Notes: generated from the sequence alone by a model not told the origin. A stretch of DNA of 39,325 bases from 2-02-FULL-48-14 sp041645035 (GCA_041645035.1 JBAZQU010000010.1:1-39325), one strand, 5' to 3'. Shown: positions 25,176 to 32,809, counted from the first letter of the stretch. Program-made: numbers and translations.

Positions 25176-26498
25176 TTAGCCCTTATAAAAACGTTCGTAG
25201 TGATGCGTGAGCAAATCGGCGTTCACGCGGCGAATCAAATCCAGAACCACACCTACGATGATGATGACTCCGGCTCCACTCACAATCGTCGGTACAGAAC
25301 CCACGCTGAGCTTGGAGAAGATGAGTTGAAGCACAATAGGCAAAACCCCCACAAAACCAATCATAGCGCCTCCAAATAAATTGAGACGATTGGAAACTTT
25401 GGCCAAATACTCGGAAGTTTCTTTTCCAGGACGGAGCCCGGGCACGAATCCTCCACGCTTTTGAATGTTGTCCGCTACTTGATCGGGATTGAACACAATG
25501 CTGACGTAGAAGAAAGTGAAAGCAATAACCAGGAAGAAATACACGGCTACATAAGTCCAGCTTTGTGAATTGAATTGAGTGGTGGCAAAACGGCCGAGCG
25601 CTTTAACCCATTCAGAATCCGCATAGAGCAAGAACTGTCCAACGATGGAAGGGAAGGTCACAAGAGAAACGGCGAAAATGATCGGAATCATCCCGGCTTG
25701 GTTTACTCGGATGGGAAGGAAAGATTGTTCCACTTTTCCGCGTCCACGTTGTCCGGCATAGGTGACAGGAATACGACGTTGTCCCTCGGTGAAGAGTACC
25801 ACTATGAGAGTGAACAAAAGCGCAAATAGCAAGACAGCCACCAGAGGTAGAAGACGCTCGGGTTCAGATTGAGCCAAGGTCAGCGCAGGTCCGATAGCAG
25901 GAGGCATGGAGGCAATAATTCCGGCAAAAATCAGCACGGAAGTTCCATTCCCAATTCCTTTTTCGGAGATTACTTCGCCGAGCCACATAAGCACTAAGGT
26001 TCCGGCAGAAATAGTGAGCATGATGGGAAGCATGGTAGCCCAGTAATCCCAGCCTATAAGGCTTCCATCAAGACCCTCGATAATCGGCACTTGTGCCTGT
26101 ACGTTGATGAGCGCAATCATCCCATAAGATTGGAGAAAAGCGAGTGGCAAAGTTAACCAACGAGTCCAGCGGTTCATACGTCGTCGTCCCTGTTCTCCTT
26201 CTTTGGAAATTTCCTCCATTCGAGGGATGATTACAGTAAGAAGTTGCACAATGATGGAGGCATTAATGTACGGAGAAAGCCCCATCAAAACAATGGAGAA
26301 GTTTTCCGAACTTCCTCCGGTAAGGAGACTGAAAGCTCCAAGCAAAGAATTTTTGTCAAAAACATATTTAAGTGCCTCTGTGTTTACTTCGGGAATCGTA
26401 ATATGGGTCATGAGACGGTAAACCGCCACAATCCCCAAAGTGAAAAGAATCTTCTTTCGCAGATCTTTAGAGTTCCAGATTTGCTTCAAAACATTCAC
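25176..26498 (-). CDS. secY: Preprotein translocase subunit SecY
   Basis: The 440-residue channel protein has ten hydrophobic segments, the plug region and the cytoplasmic loop motif GQRGRGKVEQSFLPIRVNQAGMIPIIFA. I place the start at GTG 26498 (VNVLKQIWNSKDLRKKIL), 10 nt after the rplO stop; a TTG three codons on is also possible. A longer frame to 26678 would run inside rplO and is not credible. The GTG or TTG start without Shine-Dalgarno is notable for an essential gene. Confidence 0.95.
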   Translation of the reverse strand: MNVLKQIWNSKDLRKKILFTLGIVAVYRLMTHITIPEVNTEALKYVFDKNSLLGAFSLLTGGSSENFSIVLMGLSPYINASIIVQLLTVIIPRMEEISKEGEQGRRRMNRWTRWLTLPLAFLQSYGMIALINVQAQVPIIEGLDGSLIGWDYWATMLPIMLTISAGTLVLMWLGEVISEKGIGNGTSVLIFAGIIASMPPAIGPALTLAQSEPERLLPLVAVLLFALLFTLIVVLFTEGQRRIPVTYAGQRGRGKVEQSFLPIRVNQAGMIPIIFAVSLVTFPSIVGQFLLYADSEWVKALGRFATTQFNSQSWTYVAVYFFLVIAFTFFYVSIVFNPDQVADNIQKRGGFVPGLRPGKETSEYLAKVSNRLNLFGGAMIGFVGVLPIVLQLIFSKLSVGSVPTIVSGAGVIIIVGVVLDLIRRVNADLLTHHYERFYKG

Positions 26499-26508
26499 GG
26501 GGAGTAGG

Positions 26509-26949
26509 TTAGGATTTGAGCAAAGTGAGTTCGCCACCTGCTTTCTCAACAGCCTTTTTAGCGCTTTCTGAAGCGGCGTGCACTGTGATTTTAAGTTTAA
26601 CTTTGAGTTCACCCGTTCCAAGGAGTTTGATCCTTCCTTTGCGGGTGATGATGCGTTTTGCCAGTAGGGATTTCGCATCTACAGCGTCTCCATCCTTGAA
26701 AACATCCAGTTGCTCAAGATTCACCGTTCTATAAATTTCTTTGTTGAAGTTTTTAAATCCTTTAATTTTTGGCATACGACGAATGAGAGGGGTTTGGCCT
26801 CCTTCAAACGCAGCTCGGGATTTTGCTCCCGTGCGAGACCCGGCCCCTTTCACTCCTCGTCCTGAGAAGTTTCCGCGAGTTCGTCCGCGTCCGCGTCGAA
26901 TTTTGTCTTCGCGGCTACCGGGAGTAGGTTTTAGAGTATTTTGCTTCAT
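26509..26949 (-). CDS. rplO: 50S ribosomal protein L15
   Basis: The 146-residue protein has LKPTPGSREDKIRRGRGRTRGNFSGRGVKGAGSRTG, FEGGQTPLIRRMPKIKGF and the C-terminal domain. It starts 3 nt after the rpsE stop; in most bacteria rpmD (L30) lies at this point, and here there is no room for it. Confidence 0.97.
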   Translation of the reverse strand: MKQNTLKPTPGSREDKIRRGRGRTRGNFSGRGVKGAGSRTGAKSRAAFEGGQTPLIRRMPKIKGFKNFNKEIYRTVNLEQLDVFKDGDAVDAKSLLAKRIITRKGRIKLLGTGELKVKLKITVHAASESAKKAVEKAGGELTLLKS

Positions 26950-26952
26950 GAT

Positions 26953-27579
26953 TTATTCTTTTTTTAGAGAGGGCTTTGCAGGTTTGATCATACGCTTGTC
27001 AGCGTTCACCATAATCTTGGCTTCAGACCTAGACATCTTCTTCACCTCAGGAGCTGCGCGATCTTCACTGGCATCTTCCTTAACGGCCTTGTCTTTGTCC
27101 GTTTCCATGTCAGATCGTACGCGGAGTTTGGTGAGAGCTTCGTAAGTAGCTTTGGCGGTATTGATCTTATTTGTGGAGCCCAGAGACTTGGAGAGAATAT
27201 TGTGTATTCCGGCAAGTTCCATGATTTGACGAACGGCTCCTCCGGCAATAATTCCGGTTCCAACACTTGCGGGCTTCATAAGCACGATAGAGGCTTTGTA
27301 CTTCACTTGAATCATATGGGGGATGGTTCCATTATACACAGGGACTTTGATCAAACGCTTCTTAGCTTTTGCAACGGCCTTTTGGATAGCTTGTTGCACT
27401 TCAGTCGCTTTTCCAATTCCATATCCCACCGTTCCTTTCTTATTCCCGATCACTACGGTAGCGCGGAAACGAAGACGTCGCCCTCCTTTAACTACACGAG
27501 TTACTCGGTCAACTTGAATGACTTCTTCTTCGAATTCTTTGACTTCTTTGACGAATGGTTTTTTTCCGGGTCTTGGCAT
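26953..27579 (-). CDS. rpsE: 30S ribosomal protein S5
   Basis: The core is typical (VDRVTRVVKGGRRLRFRATVVIGNKKGTVGYGIGKA, PASVGTGIIAGGAVRQIMELAGIHN). At 208 residues it has a charged C-terminal tail of about 45 residues with alternating acidic and basic stretches. S5 takes part in decoding accuracy and mRNA entry. Confidence 0.96.
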   Translation of the reverse strand: MPRPGKKPFVKEVKEFEEEVIQVDRVTRVVKGGRRLRFRATVVIGNKKGTVGYGIGKATEVQQAIQKAVAKAKKRLIKVPVYNGTIPHMIQVKYKASIVLMKPASVGTGIIAGGAVRQIMELAGIHNILSKSLGSTNKINTAKATYEALTKLRVRSDMETDKDKAVKEDASEDRAAPEVKKMSRSEAKIMVNADKRMIKPAKPSLKKE

Positions 27580-27593
27580 AAGAGTTTAAATTA

Positions 27594-27965
27594 TTAAAAT
27601 GTTAGGCCGCCTTCGCGAGCACCGTCTGCAACGGCTTTTACACGACCGTGATACTTATATCCGTTTCGATCGAAGACGCAAGTTTTGATGCCGGCCTTAG
27701 TGGCCTTTTCAGCGAGTTCTTTTCCAACTTCAGCAGCACGTTCGAGTTTCGTTCCTTTCTTTTTTGATCCACTCGCCTTTGGTGAGGACATATCATGAGC
27801 TGCGGCTAGAGTTTTTCCGGATGCGTCATCGATAAGCTGAGCATAAGTGAAGCGGAGACTTCGGAACACAATGAGGCGAGGTTTCTCCGCAGCTCCATTC
27901 ACACGAGAACGAATTCTGATGTGACGTCGAGCGCGGTGTTCGGATTTTGATTTAGGACGATTCAT
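27594..27965 (-). CDS. rplR: 50S ribosomal protein L18
   Basis: The 123-residue protein has RRHIRIRSRVNGAAEKPRLIVFRSLRFTYAQLIDD and FDRNGYKYHGRVKAVADGAREGGLTF, with a short Lys/Ser-rich insertion in the middle. It binds 5S rRNA. Order rplF-rplR-rpsE is conserved. Confidence 0.96.
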   Translation of the reverse strand: MNRPKSKSEHRARRHIRIRSRVNGAAEKPRLIVFRSLRFTYAQLIDDASGKTLAAAHDMSSPKASGSKKKGTKLERAAEVGKELAEKATKAGIKTCVFDRNGYKYHGRVKAVADGAREGGLTF

Positions 27966-27989
27966 AATGATTTATTAGTAGGGGACAAA

Positions 27990-28004
27990 CCGGGCTTCGC
28001 CCGG
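27990..28004 (-). repeat. Junction hairpin after rplF
   Basis: RNA CCGGGC-GAA-GCCCGG, perfect 6 bp, 2 nt after the rplF stop (TAACC lead-in), followed by TTTGTCCCC and then AT-rich sequence to the rplR ATG. Confidence 0.78.
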
Positions 28005-28006
28005 GG

Positions 28007-28570
28007 TTAAGCAGCGGTAGCAGTCTTTCCAGCTGCCTTACCAGCCTTGCGGCGAATATGTTCATCAGAGTATTTAATACCTTTCCCCTTGTAAGGTTCA
28101 GGCTTGCGGAATTCACGGATTTCTGCGGCTACTTGTCCCACAAGCTGTTTGTCTATTCCGGAGATGTAGAGAATGTTTTTCTTTTCATCATCTACCTTGA
28201 AAGTAATTCCAGCCGGGGTGAGATAATCGATAGAATGAGAATAGCCGAGATTTAGTATAAGTTTGTTTCCTTGTACGGCTACGCGATAACCTACCCCATT
28301 AACTTCCATAGTCTTGGTGAAACCCTTGGTCACTCCTTCCACCATGTTGGCGATGAGAGTGCGAGTGAGACCGTGCAAAGAATGCTGCATTTGATCGTTG
28401 ATATCCGCAGTGACCACCACTTCATTGTCTTTAACCTCTATTTTAACGAGAGGATTTGCCTTATAACGCAGTTCCCCCTTAGGTCCCTTTGTTACAAGCG
28501 TCCCGTCACTTTCTTGAGTGATAGTGACTCCGGTTGGGATAACGACAGGTTTTTTTCCGATTCGTGACAT
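28007..28570 (-). CDS. rplF: 50S ribosomal protein L6
   Basis: The 187-residue protein has the start MSRIGKKPVVIPTGV and the second-domain motif KPEPYKGKGIKYSDEHIRRKAGKA that binds 23S rRNA. The tail is Ala/Thr-rich. Standard spc position. Confidence 0.97.
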   Translation of the reverse strand: MSRIGKKPVVIPTGVTITQESDGTLVTKGPKGELRYKANPLVKIEVKDNEVVVTADINDQMQHSLHGLTRTLIANMVEGVTKGFTKTMEVNGVGYRVAVQGNKLILNLGYSHSIDYLTPAGITFKVDDEKKNILYISGIDKQLVGQVAAEIREFRKPEPYKGKGIKYSDEHIRRKAGKAAGKTATAA

Positions 28571-28589
28571 ATTTTTTAGTTAGGGCATA

Positions 28590-28604
28590 CTCGGCTCCGC
28601 CGAG
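28590..28604 (-). repeat. Junction hairpin after rpsH
   Basis: RNA CTCGGC-GGA-GCCGAG, perfect 6 bp, 2 nt after the rpsH stop (TAATC lead-in), followed by TATGCCC. It ends 19 nt before the rplF start. Confidence 0.78.
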
Positions 28605-28606
28605 GA

Positions 28607-28993
28607 TTAATATATTTCACATAAGTATTCTCCGCCGAGCTTTTGTTTGCGCGCTTTATCACCGCTCATCACTCCTTTTGGAGTGGACACGATGGCGACA
28701 CCAAGCCCGCTTAGTACGCGCGGGATTTCTTGAGACTTCACATAAATGCGTTGTCCCGGCTTGCTGATGGACCTAAGATGCAGATCTTGGTGGTTCTCAG
28801 GAATCTCAATCACGAGCTCTTTAGCAACACCTTCACCGCTTGCCTTAACTTCAAGCACATAGCCTTTTTCTTTAAGTACTTCGCAAATCGCCATTTTCAT
28901 TTTGGAATAAGGTACGCGCACGAGGGTTTTTCGGGCACGAGCCGCATTTCGGAGGCGAGTGAGAAGGTCTGCAATTGGATCGGTTACTGTCAT
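28607..28993 (-). CDS. rpsH: 30S ribosomal protein S8
   Basis: The 128-residue protein has TDPIADLLTRLRNAARA, SKPGQRIYV and the C-terminal GVAIVSTPKGVMSGDKARKQKLGGEYLCEIY. S8 binds the centre of 16S rRNA and is the spc-operon repressor in E. coli. Confidence 0.97.
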   Translation of the reverse strand: MTVTDPIADLLTRLRNAARARKTLVRVPYSKMKMAICEVLKEKGYVLEVKASGEGVAKELVIEIPENHQDLHLRSISKPGQRIYVKSQEIPRVLSGLGVAIVSTPKGVMSGDKARKQKLGGEYLCEIY

Positions 28994-29040
28994 TTGAGCT
29001 AGTTAATTAGTTTAGTGAGGAAGGGACGGACGGGAGCAAT

Positions 29041-29055
29041 CCGGGCTGCGCCCGG
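29041..29055 (-). repeat. Junction hairpin after rpsN
   Basis: RNA CCGGGC-GCA-GCCCGG, perfect 6 bp, 3 nt after the rpsN stop (TAACCA lead-in), followed by ATTGCTCCCGTCCGTCCC. The hairpin core is identical to that in the rpsC tail. Confidence 0.78.
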
Positions 29056-29058
29056 TGG

Positions 29059-29289
29059 TTACCAAGAAGATTTTTTAATCCCCATGAGTTCACCTTTTCG
29101 TGCGAGTTCACGGAAGCAAATTCGACACATATCAAAGCGTCGCATGTATCCGCGTGAGCGTCCACATTTGCCACAGCGGTTGTACACACGTACAGCCTGC
29201 CCGGGCTTAGGTGCGAGTCCGAGAGCTTTGCGGTGTTTAACCGCATCTCTTCGTTTCGCCGACTTATTGATCATCGAAAGTTTTGCCAT
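29059..29289 (-). CDS. rpsN: 30S ribosomal protein S14, zinc type, with insertion
   Basis: The zinc ligands Cys39, Cys42, Cys55 and Cys58 (CGKC, CRIC) and the end RELARKGELMGIKKSSW are those of the short type-Z S14. It is 76 residues rather than 61; about 15 extra residues (near 12-30) lie between the N-terminal helix and the zinc ribbon. This resembles a form intermediate between the short and long S14 types. Confidence 0.95.
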   Translation of the reverse strand: MAKLSMINKSAKRRDAVKHRKALGLAPKPGQAVRVYNRCGKCGRSRGYMRRFDMCRICFRELARKGELMGIKKSSW

Positions 29290-29307
29290 TTGGGTGTAAT
29301 AAGGAGT

Positions 29308-29892
29308 TTACTTTTTAGAGGATTTACTCGACTTTGTCGAGGGGCGAGGTTCATCTCGGAAAGGAAAACCCAGGGCTTTCAAAAGAAGGTAGGTTTCCCG
29401 GTTGTCTTTCCCGGTGGTAGATACATTCACTTGAAGGCCATGCGTTCGTTGCAATTTTTCCTGATTCACCTCCGGGAAGATAGTGATATCTTCGAGACCA
29501 AGAGAGAAATTCCCCTGTCCATCAAGTCCACGGACAGAAATTCCACGGAAGTCACGTACACGGGGGAGGGCAATATTCACAAGGCGAGCAATAAAATCAT
29601 ACATACGTTTTCCACGGAGCGTGCTGTTAAGGCCCACGGGAAGTCCAACACGAAGTTTGAAGTTAGAAATAGCTTTTCGCGCTTTGCGAAGCACCGGCTT
29701 CTGTCCGGTGATTTCAGAAATACTGTTTTCGACATGACTGAAATCCTTAGCACCTGCAGTTATCATGCTCCCAATCCCAACACTAACGCTCACTTTTTTC
29801 AACTTAGGCAAAGCATTGATGTTTTTGCGTCCAAGCTCTTTTTGCAGCATGGGCACTACTTCTTTCACGTATTTTTCTTGTAGGTATGACAT
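29308..29892 (-). CDS. rplE: 50S ribosomal protein L5
   Basis: I use the ATG at 29892 (MSYLQEKYVKEVVPMLQKELG), 4 nt after the rplX stop; the longer frame to 29943 would overlap rplX. Motifs include KKVSVSVGIG, ITGQKPVLRKARKAISNFKLR and LPRVRDFRGIS. The 194-residue protein binds 5S rRNA. The Ser/Lys-rich C-terminal tail (PSTKSSKSSKK) contains a junction hairpin. Confidence 0.96.
   Translation of the reverse strand: MSYLQEKYVKEVVPMLQKELGRKNINALPKLKKVSVSVGIGSMITAGAKDFSHVENSISEITGQKPVLRKARKAISNFKLRVGLPVGLNSTLRGKRMYDFIARLVNIALPRVRDFRGISVRGLDGQGNFSLGLEDITIFPEVNQEKLQRTHGLQVNVSTTGKDNRETYLLLKALGFPFRDEPRPSTKSSKSSKK
29327..29341 (-). repeat. Junction hairpin within the rplE tail
   Basis: RNA CTCGAC-AAA-GTCGAG, perfect 6 bp, in the last codons of rplE and in frame with no stop before it. 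The stem matches that in the rplQ tail, with a different loop. Confidence 0.65.
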
Positions 29893-29896
29893 AGTG

Positions 29897-30202
29897 TTAT
29901 AAAACGGTATTACTTTTTTTAGCGATGCGTTCTTTCTTCCCATCCTTAGTTACTTTGTAACCAATTCGGGTTCCTTTTTTAGTTTTGGGATCGAGCACCA
30001 TCACGTTAGAAGCATGTAGGGGAGCTTCGAAACTTACCTTTTGCCCGGCCTGCGTCTTGGTCTTTTTCATGTGACGAATAACTTTGTTGAGACCCTCCAC
30101 TACCACGCGGCCGGTCTTTTTAAGGACACGTATGACCTTACCGGTCTTATTCCGATCCTTTCCGGTTATCACCACGACCATGTCTCCTTTTTTGATTTTC
30201 AT
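29897..30202 (-). CDS. rplX: 50S ribosomal protein L24
   Basis: The 101-residue protein has the KOW motif (KKGDMVVVITGKDRNKTGKVIRVLKKTGRVVVEG) and SNVMVLDPKTKKGTRIGYK. L24 starts 50S assembly. It overlaps rplN by 4 nt. Confidence 0.97.
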   Translation of the reverse strand: MKIKKGDMVVVITGKDRNKTGKVIRVLKKTGRVVVEGLNKVIRHMKKTKTQAGQKVSFEAPLHASNVMVLDPKTKKGTRIGYKVTKDGKKERIAKKSNTVL

Positions 30203-30567
30203 AATACTTCAGGTGCTAAAGAAATGATTTTTTGGAATCCGCGATCACGCAGTTCACGAGCAACCGGTCCGAATACACGTGTTCCTTTGGGTATCCCATC
30301 TTTATCTATGATTACTACGGCATTTTCATCGAAACGAACATAAGTTCCGTCTTTTCGTTTGTGATTCTTATTGATACGAACGATCACGGCACGTTGCACG
30401 GTTTTTTGCCTTACAGCTCCTTTAGGGGCAGCCTTCTTCACGGAAACAATGATTTCGTCTCCGATGCGGGCATAACGGCGCTTAGAACTTCCGAGCACCT
30501 TGATGCACATCACCTCCTTGGCTCCGCTGTTATCCGCTACCTGCAATATTGTTTGTTGCTGAATCAT
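30199..30567 (-). CDS. rplN: 50S ribosomal protein L14
   Basis: The 122-residue protein has MIQQQTILQVADNSGAKEVMCIKVLG, the RYARIGDEIIVSVKKA region and FGPVARELRDRGFQKIISLAPEVL. Length and sequence are standard. L14 contacts the 30S subunit. Confidence 0.98.
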   Translation of the reverse strand: MIQQQTILQVADNSGAKEVMCIKVLGSSKRRYARIGDEIIVSVKKAAPKGAVRQKTVQRAVIVRINKNHKRKDGTYVRFDENAVVIIDKDGIPKGTRVFGPVARELRDRGFQKIISLAPEVL

Positions 30568-30568
30568 A

Positions 30569-30811
30569 TTATTTCTTAGCTTTTTTAGTAGGCATGTCCA
30601 CGGTCCAACGCTTTAAACGAGAGAGGGGACGAGTTTCATAGATCGTAACTTTATCACCAACCTTGCACTGTTCTTTCTCATCATGAGCATGGAATTTATT
30701 GAATTCGCTGTAGCGCTTCTTATATTTTGGATCCTGCTTGGAGGTGTCCACTTTTACAACGATGGTTTTGGCGCCTGATTTGGAGACGACAGTTCCTTCT
30801 TTAGTTCTCAT
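30569..30811 (-). CDS. rpsQ: 30S ribosomal protein S17
   Basis: From the ATG at 30811 the protein is 80 residues: MRTKEGTVVSKSGAKTIVVKV, KRYSEFNKFHAHDE, GDKVTIYETRPLSRLKRW. An upstream frame to 30844 would add 11 non-family residues inside rpmC. It overlaps the rpmC end by 11 nt. Confidence 0.96.
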   Translation of the reverse strand: MRTKEGTVVSKSGAKTIVVKVDTSKQDPKYKKRYSEFNKFHAHDEKEQCKVGDKVTIYETRPLSRLKRWTVDMPTKKAKK

Positions 30812-31010
30812 AATTAGCAGAATTAAGAGTTTGAATACGTGCATTCTGTTTGCCCCATGCGTCCTTGAGATGACTTTGCTTCCCTTTTCCGGTTCGAAGA
30901 TTCAAATTAATTTGAGCCATTTCTTTATGTGCTTCGGTCATGAGCTTAGTGCGATCCGCAGCGCTCATCTTACGAAGTTCTTCCATGTTGTAAAGTTTTA
31001 TGTCAGTCAT
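30801..31010 (-). CDS. rpmC: 50S ribosomal protein L29
   Basis: From the ATG at 31010 (MTDIKLYNMEELRKMSAADR) the protein is 69 residues, the family size; the helical hairpin and the KEMAQINLNLRTGKGKQSHLK segment are present. The start lies 1 nt after the rplP stop. L29 is near the polypeptide exit. Confidence 0.95.
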   Translation of the reverse strand: MTDIKLYNMEELRKMSAADRTKLMTEAHKEMAQINLNLRTGKGKQSHLKDAWGKQNARIQTLNSANYEN

Positions 31011-31011
31011 A

Positions 31012-31428
31012 TCATTGGTTGATAGAAACAAATCGGGTTCTAACGGGTAGTTTGTGACCAGCCATTACCAGGGCTTCGCGTGCTACTTTTTCATCTACTC
31101 CATCCATCTCGAACATCATAGTTCCGGGCTTCACCAGAGCGGTGTAGCGGTCTACGGCGCCTTTTCCGGATCCCATCGGGGTCTCAGCGGCTTTCAAGGT
31201 GATTGGCTTGTGGGGGAATATGCGAATCCAGATTTTTCCGACACGTTGCACGTGGTGAGCAAGTACACGTCGAGCGGATTCAATCTGACGAGAAGACACT
31301 TCACTAATCTCCAGACTCTTGAGTCCATAACTTCCGAAAGCCAATGCGCAGGAGCCTTTGGCAGTTCCTTTAAAACTTCCACGGAGGCGTTGGCTTTTTC
31401 GATATTTTGCTCGTTTAGGGATTAACAT
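31012..31428 (-). CDS. rplP: 50S ribosomal protein L16
   Basis: The 138-residue protein has MLIPKRAKYRKSQRLRG, the segment AFGSYGLKSLE, IWIRIFPHKPITLKAAETPMGSGKGA and the end AGHKLPVRTRFV. It lies 3 nt after rpsC. L16 helps position A-site tRNA. It stops with TGA, one of the genes showing that UGA is not recoded. Confidence 0.97.
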   Translation of the reverse strand: MLIPKRAKYRKSQRLRGSFKGTAKGSCALAFGSYGLKSLEISEVSSRQIESARRVLAHHVQRVGKIWIRIFPHKPITLKAAETPMGSGKGAVDRYTALVKPGTMMFEMDGVDEKVAREALVMAGHKLPVRTRFVSINQ

Positions 31429-31431
31429 AAT

Positions 31432-32106
31432 TTATTTAATGGAAGGTAGAACAGGGGACACCGGGCTGCGCCCGGCAGGACTAAAAACAAGTCCTTTGTT
31501 GACCCATACTTTCACTCCAATCTTCCCATAGGTTGTTTGGGCTTCAGCCAGGGCGAAGTCAATGTCGGCACGGAAGGTGTGGAGAGGGATTTGTCCTTCA
31601 GCGTAGAATTCTGTTCGGGCAATTTCTACTCCGTTCAGACGTCCGCTCATACGAATCTTCACTCCTTTGGCACCGGCATCAATAGCTTTTTTGATGGCCA
31701 TCTTGGCCGCACGGCGGTAAGAAACACGGCGTTCAATTTGCATCGCAATGTTTTCACCTATAAGCCACGCATCGAGTTCAGGTTTTTTAATTTCTTTAAT
31801 GTTGATAGTGAATTTATGTCCAAATTCTTTTTCCAGAGCTGCCTTGAGATCTTCCACGCTGGCCCCTTGTCGTCCAATGATAACTCCAGGTTTAGCGGAG
31901 TGAACGTTCAGAGTGATGTCTTTAGCATTGCGAGCAAGTTCGATCTTGGAAACGCCTGAATCCGGGAGCTTTTTGCGAACGAATTCACGAATTTTCCTAT
32001 CTTCATATAAAGCTTTGGCATACGTCTTTGGGCTAGCATACCAACTAGAATCCCAAGTGCGGATGATTCCTGTTCTAAGCCCAACTGGATTTACTTTACT
32101 TCCCAT
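31432..32106 (-). CDS. rpsC: 30S ribosomal protein S3
   Basis: The 224-residue protein has the start MGSKVNPVGLRTGIIRTWDS, the KH motif VIIGRQGASVEDL and the C-terminal domain (RMSGRLNGVEIARTEFYAEGQIPLHT). The last 17 residues (FSPAGRSPVSPVLPSIK) are encoded by a junction hairpin unit and its C-rich flank, so the family core ends near VNKGLV. Confidence 0.97.
   Translation of the reverse strand: MGSKVNPVGLRTGIIRTWDSSWYASPKTYAKALYEDRKIREFVRKKLPDSGVSKIELARNAKDITLNVHSAKPGVIIGRQGASVEDLKAALEKEFGHKFTINIKEIKKPELDAWLIGENIAMQIERRVSYRRAAKMAIKKAIDAGAKGVKIRMSGRLNGVEIARTEFYAEGQIPLHTFRADIDFALAEAQTTYGKIGVKVWVNKGLVFSPAGRSPVSPVLPSIK
31461..31475 (-). repeat. Junction hairpin within the rpsC tail
   Basis: RNA CCGGGC-GCA-GCCCGG, perfect 6 bp, identical to the copy after rpsN, with the flank TGTCCCCTGTTC. 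It is translated as part of S3 (AGRSPV). Confidence 0.72.
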
Positions 32107-32110
32107 ACTT

Positions 32111-32479
32111 TTATTGATTAGCTCCGCTCTGCGGAGTGGGGTTAGATTTAGGAGCCTTGATATCTACAGTCACGCGGATTTGTGCGGTTCGCTTCATGAT
32201 AGGGTGTTGACGTCCACGAGACACCGGTACGCCACGTTTGTAAGTAGGTCCTTTGGTCACTACGATTTCCTTAATATACAGATTACTTCGGTTTTGTTTG
32301 AGGTTGTTTTCCGCATTGGAAGCAGCAGAATTGATGGCTTTGTAAAGCAGTTTAGCCGCCTTTTTAGGAGTGAAGCGCAACTGCGTCAGTGCGTCCTCTA
32401 CCATTATTCCACGAACCAGTCCTGCAACGAGGTTTGCTTTTTTAGGTGAGATCCGAGTGTTTTTGAGTAAAGCTTTCAT
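32111..32479 (-). CDS. rplV: 50S ribosomal protein L22
   Basis: The 122-residue protein has NTRISPKKANLVAGLVRG, the KAAKLLYKAINSAASNAENN helix and the tunnel loop GPTYKRGVPVSRGRQHPIMKRTAQI. The tail SNPTPQSGANQ is encoded by a junction hairpin unit. Confidence 0.97.
   Translation of the reverse strand: MKALLKNTRISPKKANLVAGLVRGIMVEDALTQLRFTPKKAAKLLYKAINSAASNAENNLKQNRSNLYIKEIVVTKGPTYKRGVPVSRGRQHPIMKRTAQIRVTVDIKAPKSNPTPQSGANQ
32122..32136 (-). repeat. Junction hairpin within the rplV tail
   Basis: RNA CTCCGC-AGA-GCGGAG, perfect 6 bp, preceded by TAACCCCA exactly as after rpsK; here the TAA is out of frame. No C-rich flank follows. Confidence 0.72.
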
Positions 32480-32494
32480 ATGTTTTTAATTTGC

Positions 32495-32510
32495 TGGACT
32501 ATTGCCCAGT
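32495..32510 (-). repeat. Hairpin across the rpsS stop codon
   Basis: RNA CTGGGC-AATA-GTCCAG, 6 bp with one G-T pair, with the TAG stop in the loop and 3' arm. It differs from the main junction family in loop size. Confidence 0.5.
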
Positions 32511-32789
32511 GGGGGTTGCAGGAGTTTCTTTAGACTTAAGAGGGTGTCCGCGGAACTTGCGAGTGAAGGCAAATTCTCCGAGACGATGACCAACCATAGT
32601 TTCTGTAACGAAGACAGGAATATGATCTTTACCATTGTGAACCGCGAAGGTGAAACCTACGAATTCCGGAGCAATCTGAGAACGACGAGCCCAAGTCTTA
32701 AGAACTTTCTTATTATTGGGATCCATGTTCAGAACTCTTTTGAGGAGTTTTGCATCAACGTACGGACCTTTGTAACTACTTCGAGCCAT
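32499..32789 (-). CDS. rpsS: 30S ribosomal protein S19
   Basis: The 96-residue protein has MARSSYKGPYVDAKLL, TWARRSQIAPEFVGFTFAVHNGKDHIPVFVTETMVGHRLGEFA and FRGHPLKSKE. Standard length, part of the 30S head. It precedes rplV by 19 nt. Confidence 0.97.
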   Translation of the reverse strand: MARSSYKGPYVDAKLLKRVLNMDPNNKKVLKTWARRSQIAPEFVGFTFAVHNGKDHIPVFVTETMVGHRLGEFAFTRKFRGHPLKSKETPATPTGQ

Positions 32790-32809
32790 AAATTAAGTTT
32801 TTTATAGTG

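Noticed and set aside
26499..26678. N-terminal extension of secY to 500 residues
   Set aside because: The extra 60 residues overlap rplO in another frame and do not resemble any SecY; the GTG at 26498 fits the family length.
3293..31014. Recoding of UGA as glycine
   Set aside because: UGA ends pyrB, rplP, DUF3800 and other genes at the expected protein ends, so the standard bacterial code is used.
16697..32136. Reading the junction hairpins as rho-independent terminators
   Set aside because: None is followed by a T-run, and they lie inside operons of essential genes that must be read through.
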